Origin: Azospirillum brasilense
GTDB lineage: Bacteria; Pseudomonadota; Alphaproteobacteria; Azospirillales; Azospirillaceae
Length of the DNA: 44,337 bases
Direction: 5' to 3'
Assembly: GCF_008365405.1 (NCBI RefSeq)
Contig: NZ_QOKV01000035.1
Location: forward strand, 1 to 44,337
In this document: in pieces, positions 31,766 through 40,829 of the stretch
How the letters are laid out: every line of letters begins with the position of its first letter
Position numbering within the stretch: position 1 is the first letter of the stretch
Notes under the pieces: generated by a model
Told to the model about the DNA's origin: nothing
Database searches by the model: none
What the model saw: the letters and a program-made list of their open reading frames with translations, nothing else
Program-made: the position numbers and the translations under genes

Positions 31766-32377
31766 ATGACAACGATAGAACGTCCGCTCCGACCAACGCC
31801 AAAAGCCAGCCTGCTTTTGGGATTTTTGCTGCTCGTCGTGGCTTGTGTTGGCCCAGCAACCATTCCCAGAAACAATCTTATAGACGCGAAAATTTCTCAA
31901 GTTATACAGAAGAAGGAATCGACCGCGAATCGCGTAGGATTTGCTGTCCACATGTTCCCTGCAGGGAGACTGCAGGAAAACAACCCAATTCTCATTGAAT
32001 TTTACCGATACTCCGATTTCTACAACAGAGCAGAATCAAATCAGAACGATGAACCTATAGCCCCCTTCGATTCAGTCATTACATCAGCACCAAATTTAAA
32101 TAATATAGAAGAAGGGCAGGAGAAGGATCTGGTCTTTGACTTCAACGTCAGCCCCAGGCTTGGGGCCGGGAAATACATTCTTGTTATCAAAACGAAAACC
32201 GATGAATGGAGAACCAATCCATTCGTCATACCCTCAAGCAATTCCCAAACAAGACAACAAATCGAAAAGGGTAAAATATTCAATGATGAAAGTCCTTCAG
32301 CACAAACCATAACCACCCCGATCAAGCAAGCTCCGATCACGAATAAAGTTCTGTCCACAAAGGAAAAACGCCAATAA
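31766..32377 (+). CDS. Second putative lipoprotein in low-GC islet (unknown family)
   Basis: 203 aa from the ATG at 31766; a TTG at 31733 overlapping the previous stop is an alternative. The hydrophobic run SLLLGFLLLVVAC ends in a lipobox-like VVAC, so an outer-membrane or periplasmic lipoprotein is likely. The mature region is beta-rich (NNPILIEFYRYSDFYNRAES, then EGQEKDLVFDFNVSPRLG and GKYILVIKTKTDEWRTNPF), vaguely like the small beta-sandwich lipoproteins of secretion systems such as TssJ, but too weak for a call. Same low GC as its partner; the two form a bicistron. Confidence 0.68.
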   Translation: MTTIERPLRPTPKASLLLGFLLLVVACVGPATIPRNNLIDAKISQVIQKKESTANRVGFAVHMFPAGRLQENNPILIEFYRYSDFYNRAESNQNDEPIAPFDSVITSAPNLNNIEEGQEKDLVFDFNVSPRLGAGKYILVIKTKTDEWRTNPFVIPSSNSQTRQQIEKGKIFNDESPSAQTITTPIKQAPITNKVLSTKEKRQ

Positions 32378-32387
32378 TTCGGAGCGC

Positions 32388-35156
32388 TCACCAGCCCCGC
32401 AGGAACTCCGCCGTCGCCTCCACGGCCTCCTTGATGCCGACGCGGCGGACCTCCACCCCCTCGGGGAAGGCGCCGAACAGGCGGCTCGGCATCATCGGGT
32501 CGAGCAACACGAAGACCCCCGTGTCGTCGGCCCGCCGCACCAGCCGGCCGAAGGCCTGCTTCAGCCGCAGCCGCGCGATCATGTCCTCGTAGCGCCGTCG
32601 CCCGAAGGCGTCGCGCCGGGCGCGGTGCAGGATGTCGGGGCGCGGCCAGGGCACCCGGTCGAAGACGATCAGCCGCAGCGAGCGGCCCGGCACGTCCACC
32701 CCGTCGCGCACCGCGTCGGTGCCGAGCAGGCAGGCGTGCTCCTCCCCCCGGAAGATGTCGATCAGGGTCGCCACGTCCAGCGGGTCGACATGCTGGGCGT
32801 AGAGCGGGACGCCGGTGGCGTCCAGCGGCTCCACGATGCGGTCGTAGACGGCGCGCAGCCGGCTGATCGCGGTGAACAGCCCCAAGCCCCCGCCCCCCGC
32901 CGCCTGGAACAGCGTGCGGTAGGCGGACGCCACCTGCCCCAGATCGTCCTTGCGCACGTCGGTGACCACCATCACCCGCGTGCGGTTGGGGTAGTCGAAG
33001 GGCGAGGGCACCTGGGCGCGCAGCGCCGGCTTGGGCAGGTGGCTGGCGCCGCAACGGTCCTCTGCCGCCTGCCAGTCCATGGCGGTGTCGCCGGTGCCGT
33101 CGGTCAGGGTGGCGGAGGTGACCACCATGCCATGCGCCGGCCCGGCCAGCGCCTCGGCGAAGGGAACGGTCGGGTCGATCCAGTGGCGGTAGAGCCCGAC
33201 ATCGACGTCGCGCCCGTCGATCCGCTCCACCGCGAACCAGTCCACGAACTGCGCCGGGGTCTCCACCGGCAAGGTCTTCAGCATGGCCCGCCACGCCTCG
33301 ACCGTCAGCACGCCGCGCCGGGTCAGGCTGCGCGCCATGGCGTCGATGCGCCGCCGCTGGTCGCTGTCCAGCTCCGCCGTCTCGTCCTCCAGCCTTGCCG
33401 CCAGCCGCTTGGCCAGCCCGGCCAGCGGCTCCGCCAGCCGAACCAGCGCCGCCTCCAGCGCCTCCGCCGCGTCGAGCAGCCCGTCCACCGGGTAGGCCTT
33501 GTCGGCCTCCAGGCTGTAGGGGCCGCCCTGCCCCGCCGTCCGCGAATAGACCTGACGCCGCGCGGCGAGCAGGAAGGCCTCGGTCGGCCCCTGCGGGTTG
33601 TCGGCGGACAGCCGCGCCGCCCAGCCCTCCGCCGGCAGGACGCGGGCGCCCAGCATCACCGCGTCCATCAGCTCCTGCGCCCGCTCGTCGCTGGCGACCA
33701 GATCCTCGATGCGGCGCTTCAGCCCGCGGGCGCGGCTGCGTCCCGTCTCCTCGGCGCCCAGCAGCCAGCGCCGCAGCTCCTGAGTCTCGCGTCCGGTCAG
33801 ATGCCCGGCGAAGGCGCTGTCCGCCGCGTCGAAGACATGGTGCCCCTCGTCGAAGACGTAGCGGGTGGGCAGAGTCGGCTCCTCGCCGCCGCCGAGTGCG
33901 GCCTGCACCATGACCAGCGCGTGGTTGGCGATCACCACGTCGGCCTTGCGGGCGCGGCGCACGCTCTTCTCGATGTAGCAGCGGGCGTAATGGTCGCAGG
34001 CGGAATAGATGCACTCGCCCCGCCGGTCGGCGAGGCCCAGAGTCCTCCCGCGCCCGGCGATGTCGACCAGCCAGCCGGGAAAGTCGCCGCCGGTCAGGTC
34101 GCCGTCCCGGGTCGCCGCGGCCCAGCGCGCCATCAGCCCCACCCCGATGGCGTGGTGCGGCTGCATCGGCATGCCGCGCACCGCCTCCTCCAGGTTCAGC
34201 AGGCACAGGTAGTTTTCCCGGCCCTTGCGCAGCACGACCTTGCGCGCCTTGGTCGCCGGTTCGGGGTAGAGGCGGTCCAGCTCCGCGTCGATCTGGTGCT
34301 GGAGGTTGCGGGTGTAGGTGGAGATCCACACCGTCCCGCCGTTCTTCTCCGCCCACACGGTGGCCGGCGCCAGATAGCCCAGCGTCTTGCCGACGCCCGT
34401 CCCGGCCTCCGCCAGCACGACGTTCGGCGTGTCGGGGGCGGGGCGCGGGGCGAAGGCGGCGGAGACCGCGCTGGCGTAGTCGGCCTGCTGCGGGCGCGGC
34501 TCGGCGACCTTGCCGGGCACGCTGGCCGACAGCATCACCGACAGCCGGCGCCGCGCCTCGTCCGGTTCCACCGGATGGTGGGCGGGCGGCGGCTCGGGCG
34601 GGCCGTCCTGCCATTCCTTGATGCGGGTCCAGACGCGCAGGCCGGCGCGGCCGGCGCCCTTCTCCGGCCCGTCCGGCTTGCCGAGCGCGGCCAGAACGGC
34701 GGGCGCCCACAGCCAGCCGGCGCGCCCCATCTCCCAGGCGAAGGCCACGGGGTCGGATGCCTCCTCCCGCCCCGGCGCGCCCAGCAACCCCAGCAGCTTG
34801 CGCACCGCCCGGTGCAGGGCCAGCGCGTCGTCCTCCAGCCCGTCGGGGATCGGCAGGTCCAGCGCCTCGGCCAGCCCGCGCGGGGTCGGCACGCAGAAGC
34901 GGGCGGGCAGGACGAAGGCGAACAGCTCCAGCAGGTCGAAGGCGGCGAAGGGCTCCGTCCCCAGCCGCCGCGCCATCGCCCGCGCGTGGCACACGAGCGG
35001 CGGCTGTCGGCGCGCCCCCTTCGCCGCGGCGGCGGGGGCCAGTTCCTCCACCTCCCCGTCGCCGGTCAGTAGGACCACGCGCCGCGCGCCGGCAACCAGG
35101 GCCGGCGCGTCATCGAGGCTGAAGGACGGGAGGGAGGGCGCCGAGGTCAGATCCAT
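32388..35156 (-). CDS. dinG: DinG/XPD-family Fe-S ATP-dependent DNA helicase
   Basis: 922 aa from the ATG at 35156. Residues 1-220 are an extra N-terminal region; helicase motifs are Walker A AGTGVGKT (251-258), Fe-S cluster cysteines C318, C382, C387 and C393, DEGH box (436-439), and C-terminal motifs including VVTSATLTDGTGD, LGTDAVRDGVDVPGRSLRLI and QAFGRLVRRADDTG. These 5'-3' helicases unwind R-loops, D-loops and forked DNA in repair. No exonuclease domain is visible. Divergent from mtgA with about 120 bp between starts; its 3' end faces the low-GC islet. Confidence 0.93.
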   Translation of the reverse strand: MDLTSAPSLPSFSLDDAPALVAGARRVVLLTGDGEVEELAPAAAAKGARRQPPLVCHARAMARRLGTEPFAAFDLLELFAFVLPARFCVPTPRGLAEALDLPIPDGLEDDALALHRAVRKLLGLLGAPGREEASDPVAFAWEMGRAGWLWAPAVLAALGKPDGPEKGAGRAGLRVWTRIKEWQDGPPEPPPAHHPVEPDEARRRLSVMLSASVPGKVAEPRPQQADYASAVSAAFAPRPAPDTPNVVLAEAGTGVGKTLGYLAPATVWAEKNGGTVWISTYTRNLQHQIDAELDRLYPEPATKARKVVLRKGRENYLCLLNLEEAVRGMPMQPHHAIGVGLMARWAAATRDGDLTGGDFPGWLVDIAGRGRTLGLADRRGECIYSACDHYARCYIEKSVRRARKADVVIANHALVMVQAALGGGEEPTLPTRYVFDEGHHVFDAADSAFAGHLTGRETQELRRWLLGAEETGRSRARGLKRRIEDLVASDERAQELMDAVMLGARVLPAEGWAARLSADNPQGPTEAFLLAARRQVYSRTAGQGGPYSLEADKAYPVDGLLDAAEALEAALVRLAEPLAGLAKRLAARLEDETAELDSDQRRRIDAMARSLTRRGVLTVEAWRAMLKTLPVETPAQFVDWFAVERIDGRDVDVGLYRHWIDPTVPFAEALAGPAHGMVVTSATLTDGTGDTAMDWQAAEDRCGASHLPKPALRAQVPSPFDYPNRTRVMVVTDVRKDDLGQVASAYRTLFQAAGGGGLGLFTAISRLRAVYDRIVEPLDATGVPLYAQHVDPLDVATLIDIFRGEEHACLLGTDAVRDGVDVPGRSLRLIVFDRVPWPRPDILHRARRDAFGRRRYEDMIARLRLKQAFGRLVRRADDTGVFVLLDPMMPSRLFGAFPEGVEVRRVGIKEAVEATAEFLRGW

Positions 35157-35274
35157 GGCGCGCAGTATAGTGGTCCCCGCCGCCGCAATGCGAGCAAACC
35201 CGTGTTGACCGATCGGCCCGCCCCCTCGAAAGTGCTCCCCCGTCCTTGAGCGTCGCAGAGGAGAGGTCGAGCGC

Positions 35275-35961
35275 ATGCGGTTTCCGGTCCGGCGTCTGCT
35301 GAGACTCCTGATGGCCCTGGCCGTCGCCCTGGTGGCCTTCAGCGTCGGCTGGGCGGCGCTCTACCGCGTGGTGCCGGTGCCGGCAACGCCGCTGATGCTG
35401 ATCCGCGCCGCCGGAGGGTCCGGGCTGGCGCACGACTGGGTGCCCCTGTCGCAAATGTCTCCCCACCTCGCCCGCGCCGTCATCGCGTCGGAGGACACGT
35501 TGTTTTGCGGCCATGGCGGCTTCGACTGGGCGGCCATCGAAGGCGCCTTCGAGGACAACGAGGAGGGCCGGCGCCTGCGCGGCGGCAGCACGATCAGCCA
35601 GCAGACCGCCAAGAACGCCTTTCTCTGGCCGGACCGCAGCTGGACCCGCAAGGGCATCGAGGCGTGGTTCACCCTGCTGATCGAGACGCTGTGGCCGAAG
35701 AGCCGCATCCTGGAGGTCTATCTGAACAGCGTGGAGTGGGACGACGGCGTCTACGGCGCCGAGGCCGCCGCCCGCCACCATTTCAAGAAGCCGGCCTCGG
35801 CCCTGACCCGCCGCGAGGCCGCCCTGCTGGCCGTCGTCCTGCCCAACCCCCGCAACTGGTCCCCGAACCCGCCCGGCGCCTATGTGGCACGGCGGGCGGG
35901 CGTCATAGAGCGGCGCATGGCGGTGGTGGAACGGGACGGGCTGGCCGATTGCGCGCGTTAG
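35275..35961 (+). CDS. mtgA: Monofunctional biosynthetic peptidoglycan transglycosylase
   Basis: 228 aa with GGAGAGG upstream. N-terminal membrane anchor (about 8-30) and one GT51 domain: ASEDTLFCGHGGFD with catalytic Glu73, RLRGGSTISQQTAKNAFLWP, RKGIEAWFTLLIE and RILEVYLNSVEWDDGVYGAE. It polymerises lipid II into glycan strands on the periplasmic side. No transpeptidase domain, as expected for MtgA. Confidence 0.96.
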   Translation: MRFPVRRLLRLLMALAVALVAFSVGWAALYRVVPVPATPLMLIRAAGGSGLAHDWVPLSQMSPHLARAVIASEDTLFCGHGGFDWAAIEGAFEDNEEGRRLRGGSTISQQTAKNAFLWPDRSWTRKGIEAWFTLLIETLWPKSRILEVYLNSVEWDDGVYGAEAAARHHFKKPASALTRREAALLAVVLPNPRNWSPNPPGAYVARRAGVIERRMAVVERDGLADCAR

Positions 35962-36117
35962 CTGCCTGACCGCCGCCACTCAACTTGTGAACTTGCAGAT
36001 CGACCATCGATACAGCCTATGGTAAACTGACGCGATTGCCATGCATGGCTTCGGAGAGGTTCGGCGCGCCGGCACCCTCCAATCATTGGCAAGCCTCGGC
36101 AACGGGAGAGCCGTCAG

Positions 36118-36927
36118 ATGAACGTCACGGAGCCATCGGTGGGTGCGGCCCGCCAGCCGGTCCCCCTGTCCGCCACGACACCGCCCGCTCCCAAGCACGC
36201 AGCGGAAGCGAAAGAAGCAACCGGCGGCTCCTCCAGCGGCCCGCGCGATGCGGCCGCGGTCGTCACGCTGTCGGAGACGGCTCAGGCGTCCCTGGTGACC
36301 CGGACGGCAACCCAGAGCGCGGGCAAAAAGGATTTCGCGACCGTCGCCAAGGACGCGCGGGCGGCCATCGACGCCAAATACGCGGAGCTGGCCGCGAACG
36401 GCAAGCCGATGGACTACATGCACGCTACCCAGGAAAGCTGGGATACCGTCTATGGCGGGCTCGACCGCCGCACCCTCTTCGCCATCGCCAGCAACAGCGA
36501 CGGCAGCTTCTCCAAGGACGAGCAGGACACCGCCCAATCCATCATGTCGCAACAGCAGGGGCAGGCCATGATGGCCGCGGACCCGACGGGCAACGATCAC
36601 GCCGCCCGCTTCCGGGCCGGCGTCGCCTTCCTGGAGGGCGTCAGCGACGAGGAGAAGGGCTCGGCCAACTGGGCGGTCCAGCGCGCCGCCAACCAGTTCG
36701 GCTACGAGCAGACGATGCGGAGCAGCGGCCGGGAACCGGACGATCTCGACAGCGAGAACCCGCTGGTCACCATGATCAAGGGCGCCATGGACCGCCTCAA
36801 GGACAAATCGCCCGAGGCCGTCGCCACCGGCGGCTACGTCAAGGATCTGAAGGACATGCCCCTGTTCCGCGACGGCGTGCCGGCGGTCGCGGCCGGCCCT
36901 GGTCCGTCGCTCGATATCCGGGCATGA
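36118..36927 (+). CDS. Hypothetical protein with one EF-hand-like loop
   Basis: 269 aa, GGGAGAG upstream of the ATG. Disordered Pro/Ala/Ser-rich start, LSETAQASL near 55, a central helical region, and NSDGSFSKDEQDTAQ around 125, which resembles an EF-hand calcium loop. The C-terminus reads GPGPSLDIRA. No signal peptide; the LSxxAQ pattern recalls flagellar or surface-associated proteins of alphaproteobacteria, but I cannot name a family. Confidence 0.65.
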   Translation: MNVTEPSVGAARQPVPLSATTPPAPKHAAEAKEATGGSSSGPRDAAAVVTLSETAQASLVTRTATQSAGKKDFATVAKDARAAIDAKYAELAANGKPMDYMHATQESWDTVYGGLDRRTLFAIASNSDGSFSKDEQDTAQSIMSQQQGQAMMAADPTGNDHAARFRAGVAFLEGVSDEEKGSANWAVQRAANQFGYEQTMRSSGREPDDLDSENPLVTMIKGAMDRLKDKSPEAVATGGYVKDLKDMPLFRDGVPAVAAGPGPSLDIRA

Positions 36928-36931
36928 GGAT

Positions 36932-37255
36932 CTACGCCCCGCCCCCCGACATCCGCAAACTCACCACCCCCGCCACGATCAGCAGAATCCCCGCCAGCTT
37001 CAGGAAGCTGAGCGACTCACCGAACACCCACACCCCGATCGCCGCGATGGCCGCCGTGCCCACCGCGGACCAGATGGCGTAGGCCACGCCGACCTCGATC
37101 TCGCGCAGCGCCTGGGCCAGCATGGCGAAGGCCACCAGATAGCAGGCCACCACCGCCAGGCTGGGCCACAGGCGGGTCATGCCGTCGGACATCTTCATGG
37201 CGACGGTGCCCACGATCTCGAAGGCGATGGCGACGGACAGAAACAGCCAGCTCAT
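36932..37255 (-). CDS. Small multidrug resistance (SMR) family transporter
   Basis: 107 aa, four membrane helices. MSWLFLSVAIAFEIVGTVAM carries the essential membrane Glu (E13) of SMR proteins, followed by KMSDGMTRLWPS, VAYAIWSAVGTAAIAAIGVW and GESLSFLKLAGILLIVAGVV. EmrE/SugE-type pumps exchange protons for cationic compounds or guanidinium as dimers. Pattern favours the EmrE/QacE branch. Converges on the preceding hypothetical gene with a four-base gap. Confidence 0.93.
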   Translation of the reverse strand: MSWLFLSVAIAFEIVGTVAMKMSDGMTRLWPSLAVVACYLVAFAMLAQALREIEVGVAYAIWSAVGTAAIAAIGVWVFGESLSFLKLAGILLIVAGVVSLRMSGGGA

Positions 37256-37398
37256 GCGGGTCCTCGGCGGGTGATCCACATCCAGAGATGCGCCCGAACG
37301 GCGGTGCGAACAAGCGCGGCGCCCGTTGACGGACGGCGCGGACGGCCCTAGGGTCGCTGCCTTTCTACACTTCCGTCGAGTTTTGAAGGGGCTCTACC

Positions 37399-38967
37399 AT
37401 GACCGGCGAGCGGGAATTGGCGTTGCAGGCGAAGGCGTGGCCGTTCGAGGAGGCGCGCAAACTCGTCGCGCGCTTCGCGAAGGAGCCGCCGGCCAAAGGC
37501 TACGTCCTGTTCGAGACCGGCTACGGTCCGTCGGGCCTGCCGCACATCGGCACCTTCGGCGAGGTGGCGCGCACCACCATGGTCCGTCAGGCCTTCCAGC
37601 GGATGAGCGACATCCCGACGAAGCTGTTCTGCTTCTCCGACGACATGGACGGGCTGCGCAAGGTTCCGGACAACATCCCGAACAAGGAACTGGTCGCTGC
37701 CAGCCTCGGCAAGCCGCTGACCCAGGTCCCCGACCCGTTCGGCACGCACGACAGCTTCGGCGCGCACAACAACGCGCGGCTGCGTGCCTTCCTCGACAGC
37801 TTCGGCTTCGAGTACGAGTTCCAGTCCTCCACCGACTGGTACAAGTCGGGCCGCTTTGACGACGCGCTGCTCGGCGTGCTGCGGCATTACGACGAGATCA
37901 TGGCCGTCATGCTGCCGACGTTGGGCGAGGAGCGCCAGCAGACCTATAGCCCGTTCCTGCCGGTCTCTCCCTCCACGGGGCGCGTGCTTCAGGTCCCGGT
38001 GCTGGAGCGCGACGTGGACGCCGGCACCATCGTCTTCCAGGACGAGGACGGCAAGAAGGTCGAGGTCCCGGTCACCGGCGGCCATGTGAAGCTCCAGTGG
38101 AAGCCCGACTGGGGCATGCGCTGGTACGCGCTGGGCGTCGATTACGAGATGTACGGCAAGGACTTGATCCCGTCGGCCGAGCTGGCCGGGAAGATCGTCA
38201 ACATCCTCGGCGGCACCCCGCCGCAGGGCTTCAATTACGAATTGTTCCTCGACGACAAGGGGCAGAAGATCTCCAAGTCCAAGGGCAACGGCCTGACCAT
38301 GGAGGAATGGCTGGCCTACGCCCCGCCGGAGAGCCTCGCCCTCTACATGTTCCAGAAGCCGAAGTCGGCCAAGCGCCTGTATTTCGACGTGATCCCGCGG
38401 GCGGTGGACGAGTATCTGGCCTTCGTCGCCAAGCTGCCGGTGGAGGAGTCGGCCAAGGCGCTGGAGAACCCGGCCTGGCACATCCACAACGGCACGGCGC
38501 CGGCGGTGCGCTCGGACGTGTCCTTCAACCTGCTGCTCAACCTCGCCGGGGCGGCGAACGCCGAGACCAAGGACGTGATGTGGGGCTTCATCAGCCGCTA
38601 CGCGCCCGAGGCGACGCCGGAAAACAGCCCCTTCCTGGACAAGCTGGTCGGCTACGCCGTCCGCTACTACCAGGACCAGGTGAAGCCGACGAAGCGCTTC
38701 CGCGCGCCCACCGACGCCGAGCGCGCCGCGCTGGAGGATCTGCTGAAGCGCCTGGACGGCATCCCTGCCGACGCAGCGGGCGACGTCATCCAGAACGAGG
38801 TCTTCGCGGTCGGCAAGGAGCATGGCTTCACCGAGCTGCGCGCCTGGTTCCAGGCGCTCTACGAGGTGCTGCTCGGCCAGACCACCGGCCCGCGCATGGG
38901 CTCCTTCATCCAGCTCTACGGCCTGGACGAGACCAAGGCCCTGATCCGCGAGAAGCTGGCCGCCTGA
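37399..38967 (+). CDS. lysS: Class I (archaeal-type) lysyl-tRNA synthetase
   Basis: 522 aa. HIGH-type motif in GYGPSGLPHIGTFGEVART and KMSKS-type loop in KISKSKGNGLTMEEW, with the class I LysRS-specific segments FCFSDDMDGLRKVPDN and DPFGTHDSFGAHNNARLRAF. Class I LysRS replaces the usual class II enzyme in Archaea, spirochaetes and many alphaproteobacteria. It charges tRNA-Lys for translation. A stem-loop terminator follows. Confidence 0.97.
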   Translation: MTGERELALQAKAWPFEEARKLVARFAKEPPAKGYVLFETGYGPSGLPHIGTFGEVARTTMVRQAFQRMSDIPTKLFCFSDDMDGLRKVPDNIPNKELVAASLGKPLTQVPDPFGTHDSFGAHNNARLRAFLDSFGFEYEFQSSTDWYKSGRFDDALLGVLRHYDEIMAVMLPTLGEERQQTYSPFLPVSPSTGRVLQVPVLERDVDAGTIVFQDEDGKKVEVPVTGGHVKLQWKPDWGMRWYALGVDYEMYGKDLIPSAELAGKIVNILGGTPPQGFNYELFLDDKGQKISKSKGNGLTMEEWLAYAPPESLALYMFQKPKSAKRLYFDVIPRAVDEYLAFVAKLPVEESAKALENPAWHIHNGTAPAVRSDVSFNLLLNLAGAANAETKDVMWGFISRYAPEATPENSPFLDKLVGYAVRYYQDQVKPTKRFRAPTDAERAALEDLLKRLDGIPADAAGDVIQNEVFAVGKEHGFTELRAWFQALYEVLLGQTTGPRMGSFIQLYGLDETKALIREKLAA

Positions 38968-38984
38968 GCATCGTCTCCCTTTCC

Positions 38985-39022
38985 CCTCCCCCGCGCCGCG
39001 GCCCGCCGCGGGGGAGGATTTT
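38985..39022 (+). terminator. Terminator of lysS
   Basis: CCTCCCCCGCG and CGCGGGGGAGG make a perfect 11-bp stem with an 11-base loop, followed by ATTTTCC, 18 bp after the stop codon. Confidence 0.75.
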
Positions 39023-39299
39023 CCAGCGGACCGGCACGCCTCGCAAACAATTCGTCTAACGCATGAACTGCACCCAAGGGAGGCGGTGCTCCGGGGCATG
39101 CCTGCGTGGATGTCGCTCAGCATTCGGCGAGACTTCACCCGCCACCGTTCCCGTCACAAACAATATTGTTGGTCCGATCGTTTGCGTTTCCATCATCCGG
39201 CCATGCGGCTCGAATGTGTGCAAACGGTCGAAATCCTGCCCACCCTCTGGGCAAACAACATTTTATTCCCGCATCGCCATGCGCACACCGCACCGCACC
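39023..39299. other. Gene-free stretch between lysS and the candidate small RNA
   Basis: About 280 bp of lower GC with no biased frame or ribosome site. Nothing recognisable until the palindrome at 39300. Confidence 0.4.
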
Positions 39300-39344
39300 A
39301 ATACCAACTTGGTATTACCATCCGCCAAGGTCAAAGCCTATGAT
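39300..39344 (+). promoter_or_regulatory. Promoter with overlapping GntR-type operator
   Basis: AATACCAACTTGGTATT (39300-39316) is a perfect palindrome, and its right half runs into TGGTATTACCA (39310-39320), the same 11-mer found upstream of sdhC. A -35-like TTACCA (39315-39320), 18-bp spacer and TATGAT (39339-39344) follow. Operator and -35 overlap, so the bound regulator would repress. Confidence 0.5.
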
Positions 39345-39350
39345 CCGCCC

Positions 39351-39430
39351 CGTTACTGCTTTTGCAGTGCGTTTCCTCCCTAAACTCTTCAAGGCCGCGC
39401 CCCATCGGGGTTGCGGCCCTTTTTCTTTTC
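39351..39430 (+). ncRNA. Candidate small regulatory RNA with exposed CCUCCC
   Basis: From the predicted start near 39351 the RNA would begin with hairpin ACTGC-TTTT-GCAGT (39355-39368), continue with single-stranded TTTCCTCCCTAAAC holding an anti-Shine-Dalgarno CCTCCC (39375-39380), and end with a strong terminator: GGCCGC...GCGGCC plus an inner CCCC/GGGG stem, then CTTTTTCTTTTC. About 75-80 nt. This is the design of alphaproteobacterial trans-acting sRNAs that block ribosome sites. A small frame from ATG 39340 runs through the terminator and looks like chance. Confidence 0.55.
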
Positions 39431-39569
39431 AACCTTCGCTTTTCGACGCTTCGACACCACAACCCGACGGAAGGACCGGCGGCGCAGGGTCTGGTTGCTT
39501 GCGCCGGGCGCCGATGACAAGGTCGGCTCCGTTAGCGTCCCGTTAACCGGCCCGTCGTTGGATATCCGG

Positions 39570-40799
39570 ATGCAGCCACGTCAGGCCCTCCACTCCGATC
39601 AAGGGGACGACCGTCCCGACACGGCCCGCTCGGCGCCGCGGGCAGCCCCCTCCGCGGACGACGGGGTGGACCCGGACCTGCTCGGCTATCTGTTCGACGA
39701 TTCTCCCCCCGCCCCTCCTGCGCCGGAACCGGCCCGCCGCCGCGTCGGCACGGCGCTGGTCGAATCGCGGCGGGCCGGGATGGGCGATGCCGGGGTCCGC
39801 GCGCATCTGGCGCGCAAGCTGTGCCGGCTGCTGCCCGACCTGCCCCCGGACCGCCAGGACAAGGCCACCGCCACCGCCCTGCGCACGCTGGAGCGGCTGG
39901 CCCGCGATCACGCGGCCCATGTGCGGACGGCGCTGGCCGGGGCTCTGAAGGACGTCGCCTGCGCCCCGCCCGCCGTGGCGCGCACGCTGGCCCGCGACGT
40001 GGAACGCTCGGTGGCGGAGCCGATCCTCCATTGCTGCACCACCCTGACCGACGACGACCTGCTGGAGATCATCGCCAGCCACCCCGCAGGCTGGGCGCTG
40101 TCGGCCATCGCACGGCGGCCGGCGGTCAGCGCGCCGCTGTCCTGCGCCATCGTCGACACGGGCGACGCGGAGGCCACGAGCGTCCTGCTGGACAACGACG
40201 GCGCGGTCATCCCGGACGACCGGCTGGAGGATCTGGTGGAGCGGTCGGGCGGTCATCCGGACTGGCAGGCCAAGCTGGCCGGCCGTCCCGCCCTGCCGCA
40301 ACGGCTGGCCATGCGGCTGGCGGAGTCCGTCGACGACTCGGTGGCCGACCTGCTGCTGCGCCGCACCGATCTGGACGCGGTCACCGCGGCGGAGGTCGCC
40401 GCGGTGACCCGCCGCCGCGTCGCCTGGGTCGAAGGGCGTGATCCCGCCGAGTCGCCGGGGCGCCGCGCCGTCCGCCTGCACCGCCAGGGAGCGCTCGACG
40501 AGACGGCGCTGGGCGACGCCCTGTCCTGGGAGGAAATGGACTTCGTCCGCGCCGCCCTGGCCCTGCGCGCCGCCGTCCATCCGGGGATCGTGGACGACAT
40601 CCTGCGCTCCGGCGATCCCCGCGCGGTCACCGCCCTGGTCTGGCGGGCGGGCTATTCGATGCGCTGCGCCATGCGGGTGCAGGTCCGCGCCGCCGGCATC
40701 CCGCCGCGCGCCGTGCTGAACGCCCGCCAGGGCACCGACTACCCGCTGCCCGCGGCGGACATGACCCGCCACCTCGCGCTCTACGGCGTCCGTTCCTGA
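39570..40799 (+). CDS. DUF2336 domain protein
   Basis: 409 aa from the ATG at 39570; no clear ribosome site, and the frame is open upstream. Acidic Pro-rich start, then HEAT-like helical repeats (HLARKLCRLLPDLPPDRQDK, ALRTLERLARDHAAHVRTAL, ILHCCTTLTDDDLLEIIASH) and a C-terminal segment TALVWRAGYSMRCAMRVQVR. DUF2336 proteins are nearly confined to alphaproteobacteria and are cytoplasmic; their role is unknown, although some are linked to polarity or stress control. Confidence 0.82.
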   Translation: MQPRQALHSDQGDDRPDTARSAPRAAPSADDGVDPDLLGYLFDDSPPAPPAPEPARRRVGTALVESRRAGMGDAGVRAHLARKLCRLLPDLPPDRQDKATATALRTLERLARDHAAHVRTALAGALKDVACAPPAVARTLARDVERSVAEPILHCCTTLTDDDLLEIIASHPAGWALSAIARRPAVSAPLSCAIVDTGDAEATSVLLDNDGAVIPDDRLEDLVERSGGHPDWQAKLAGRPALPQRLAMRLAESVDDSVADLLLRRTDLDAVTAAEVAAVTRRRVAWVEGRDPAESPGRRAVRLHRQGALDETALGDALSWEEMDFVRAALALRAAVHPGIVDDILRSGDPRAVTALVWRAGYSMRCAMRVQVRAAGIPPRAVLNARQGTDYPLPAADMTRHLALYGVRS

Positions 40800-40829
40800 C
40801 GCCGTAGAGCGCTGTTCCCGAAATTTCCG

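Noticed and set aside
32625..35072. 815-codon open frame on the plus strand
   Set aside because: Shadow of the dinG-like helicase; residue composition is non-protein-like and no motif is present.
39063..39546. Small protein genes between lysS and the DUF2336 gene
   Set aside because: The candidate frames overlap one another, have no ribosome site, and one reads through a strong terminator; the small RNA explanation is better.
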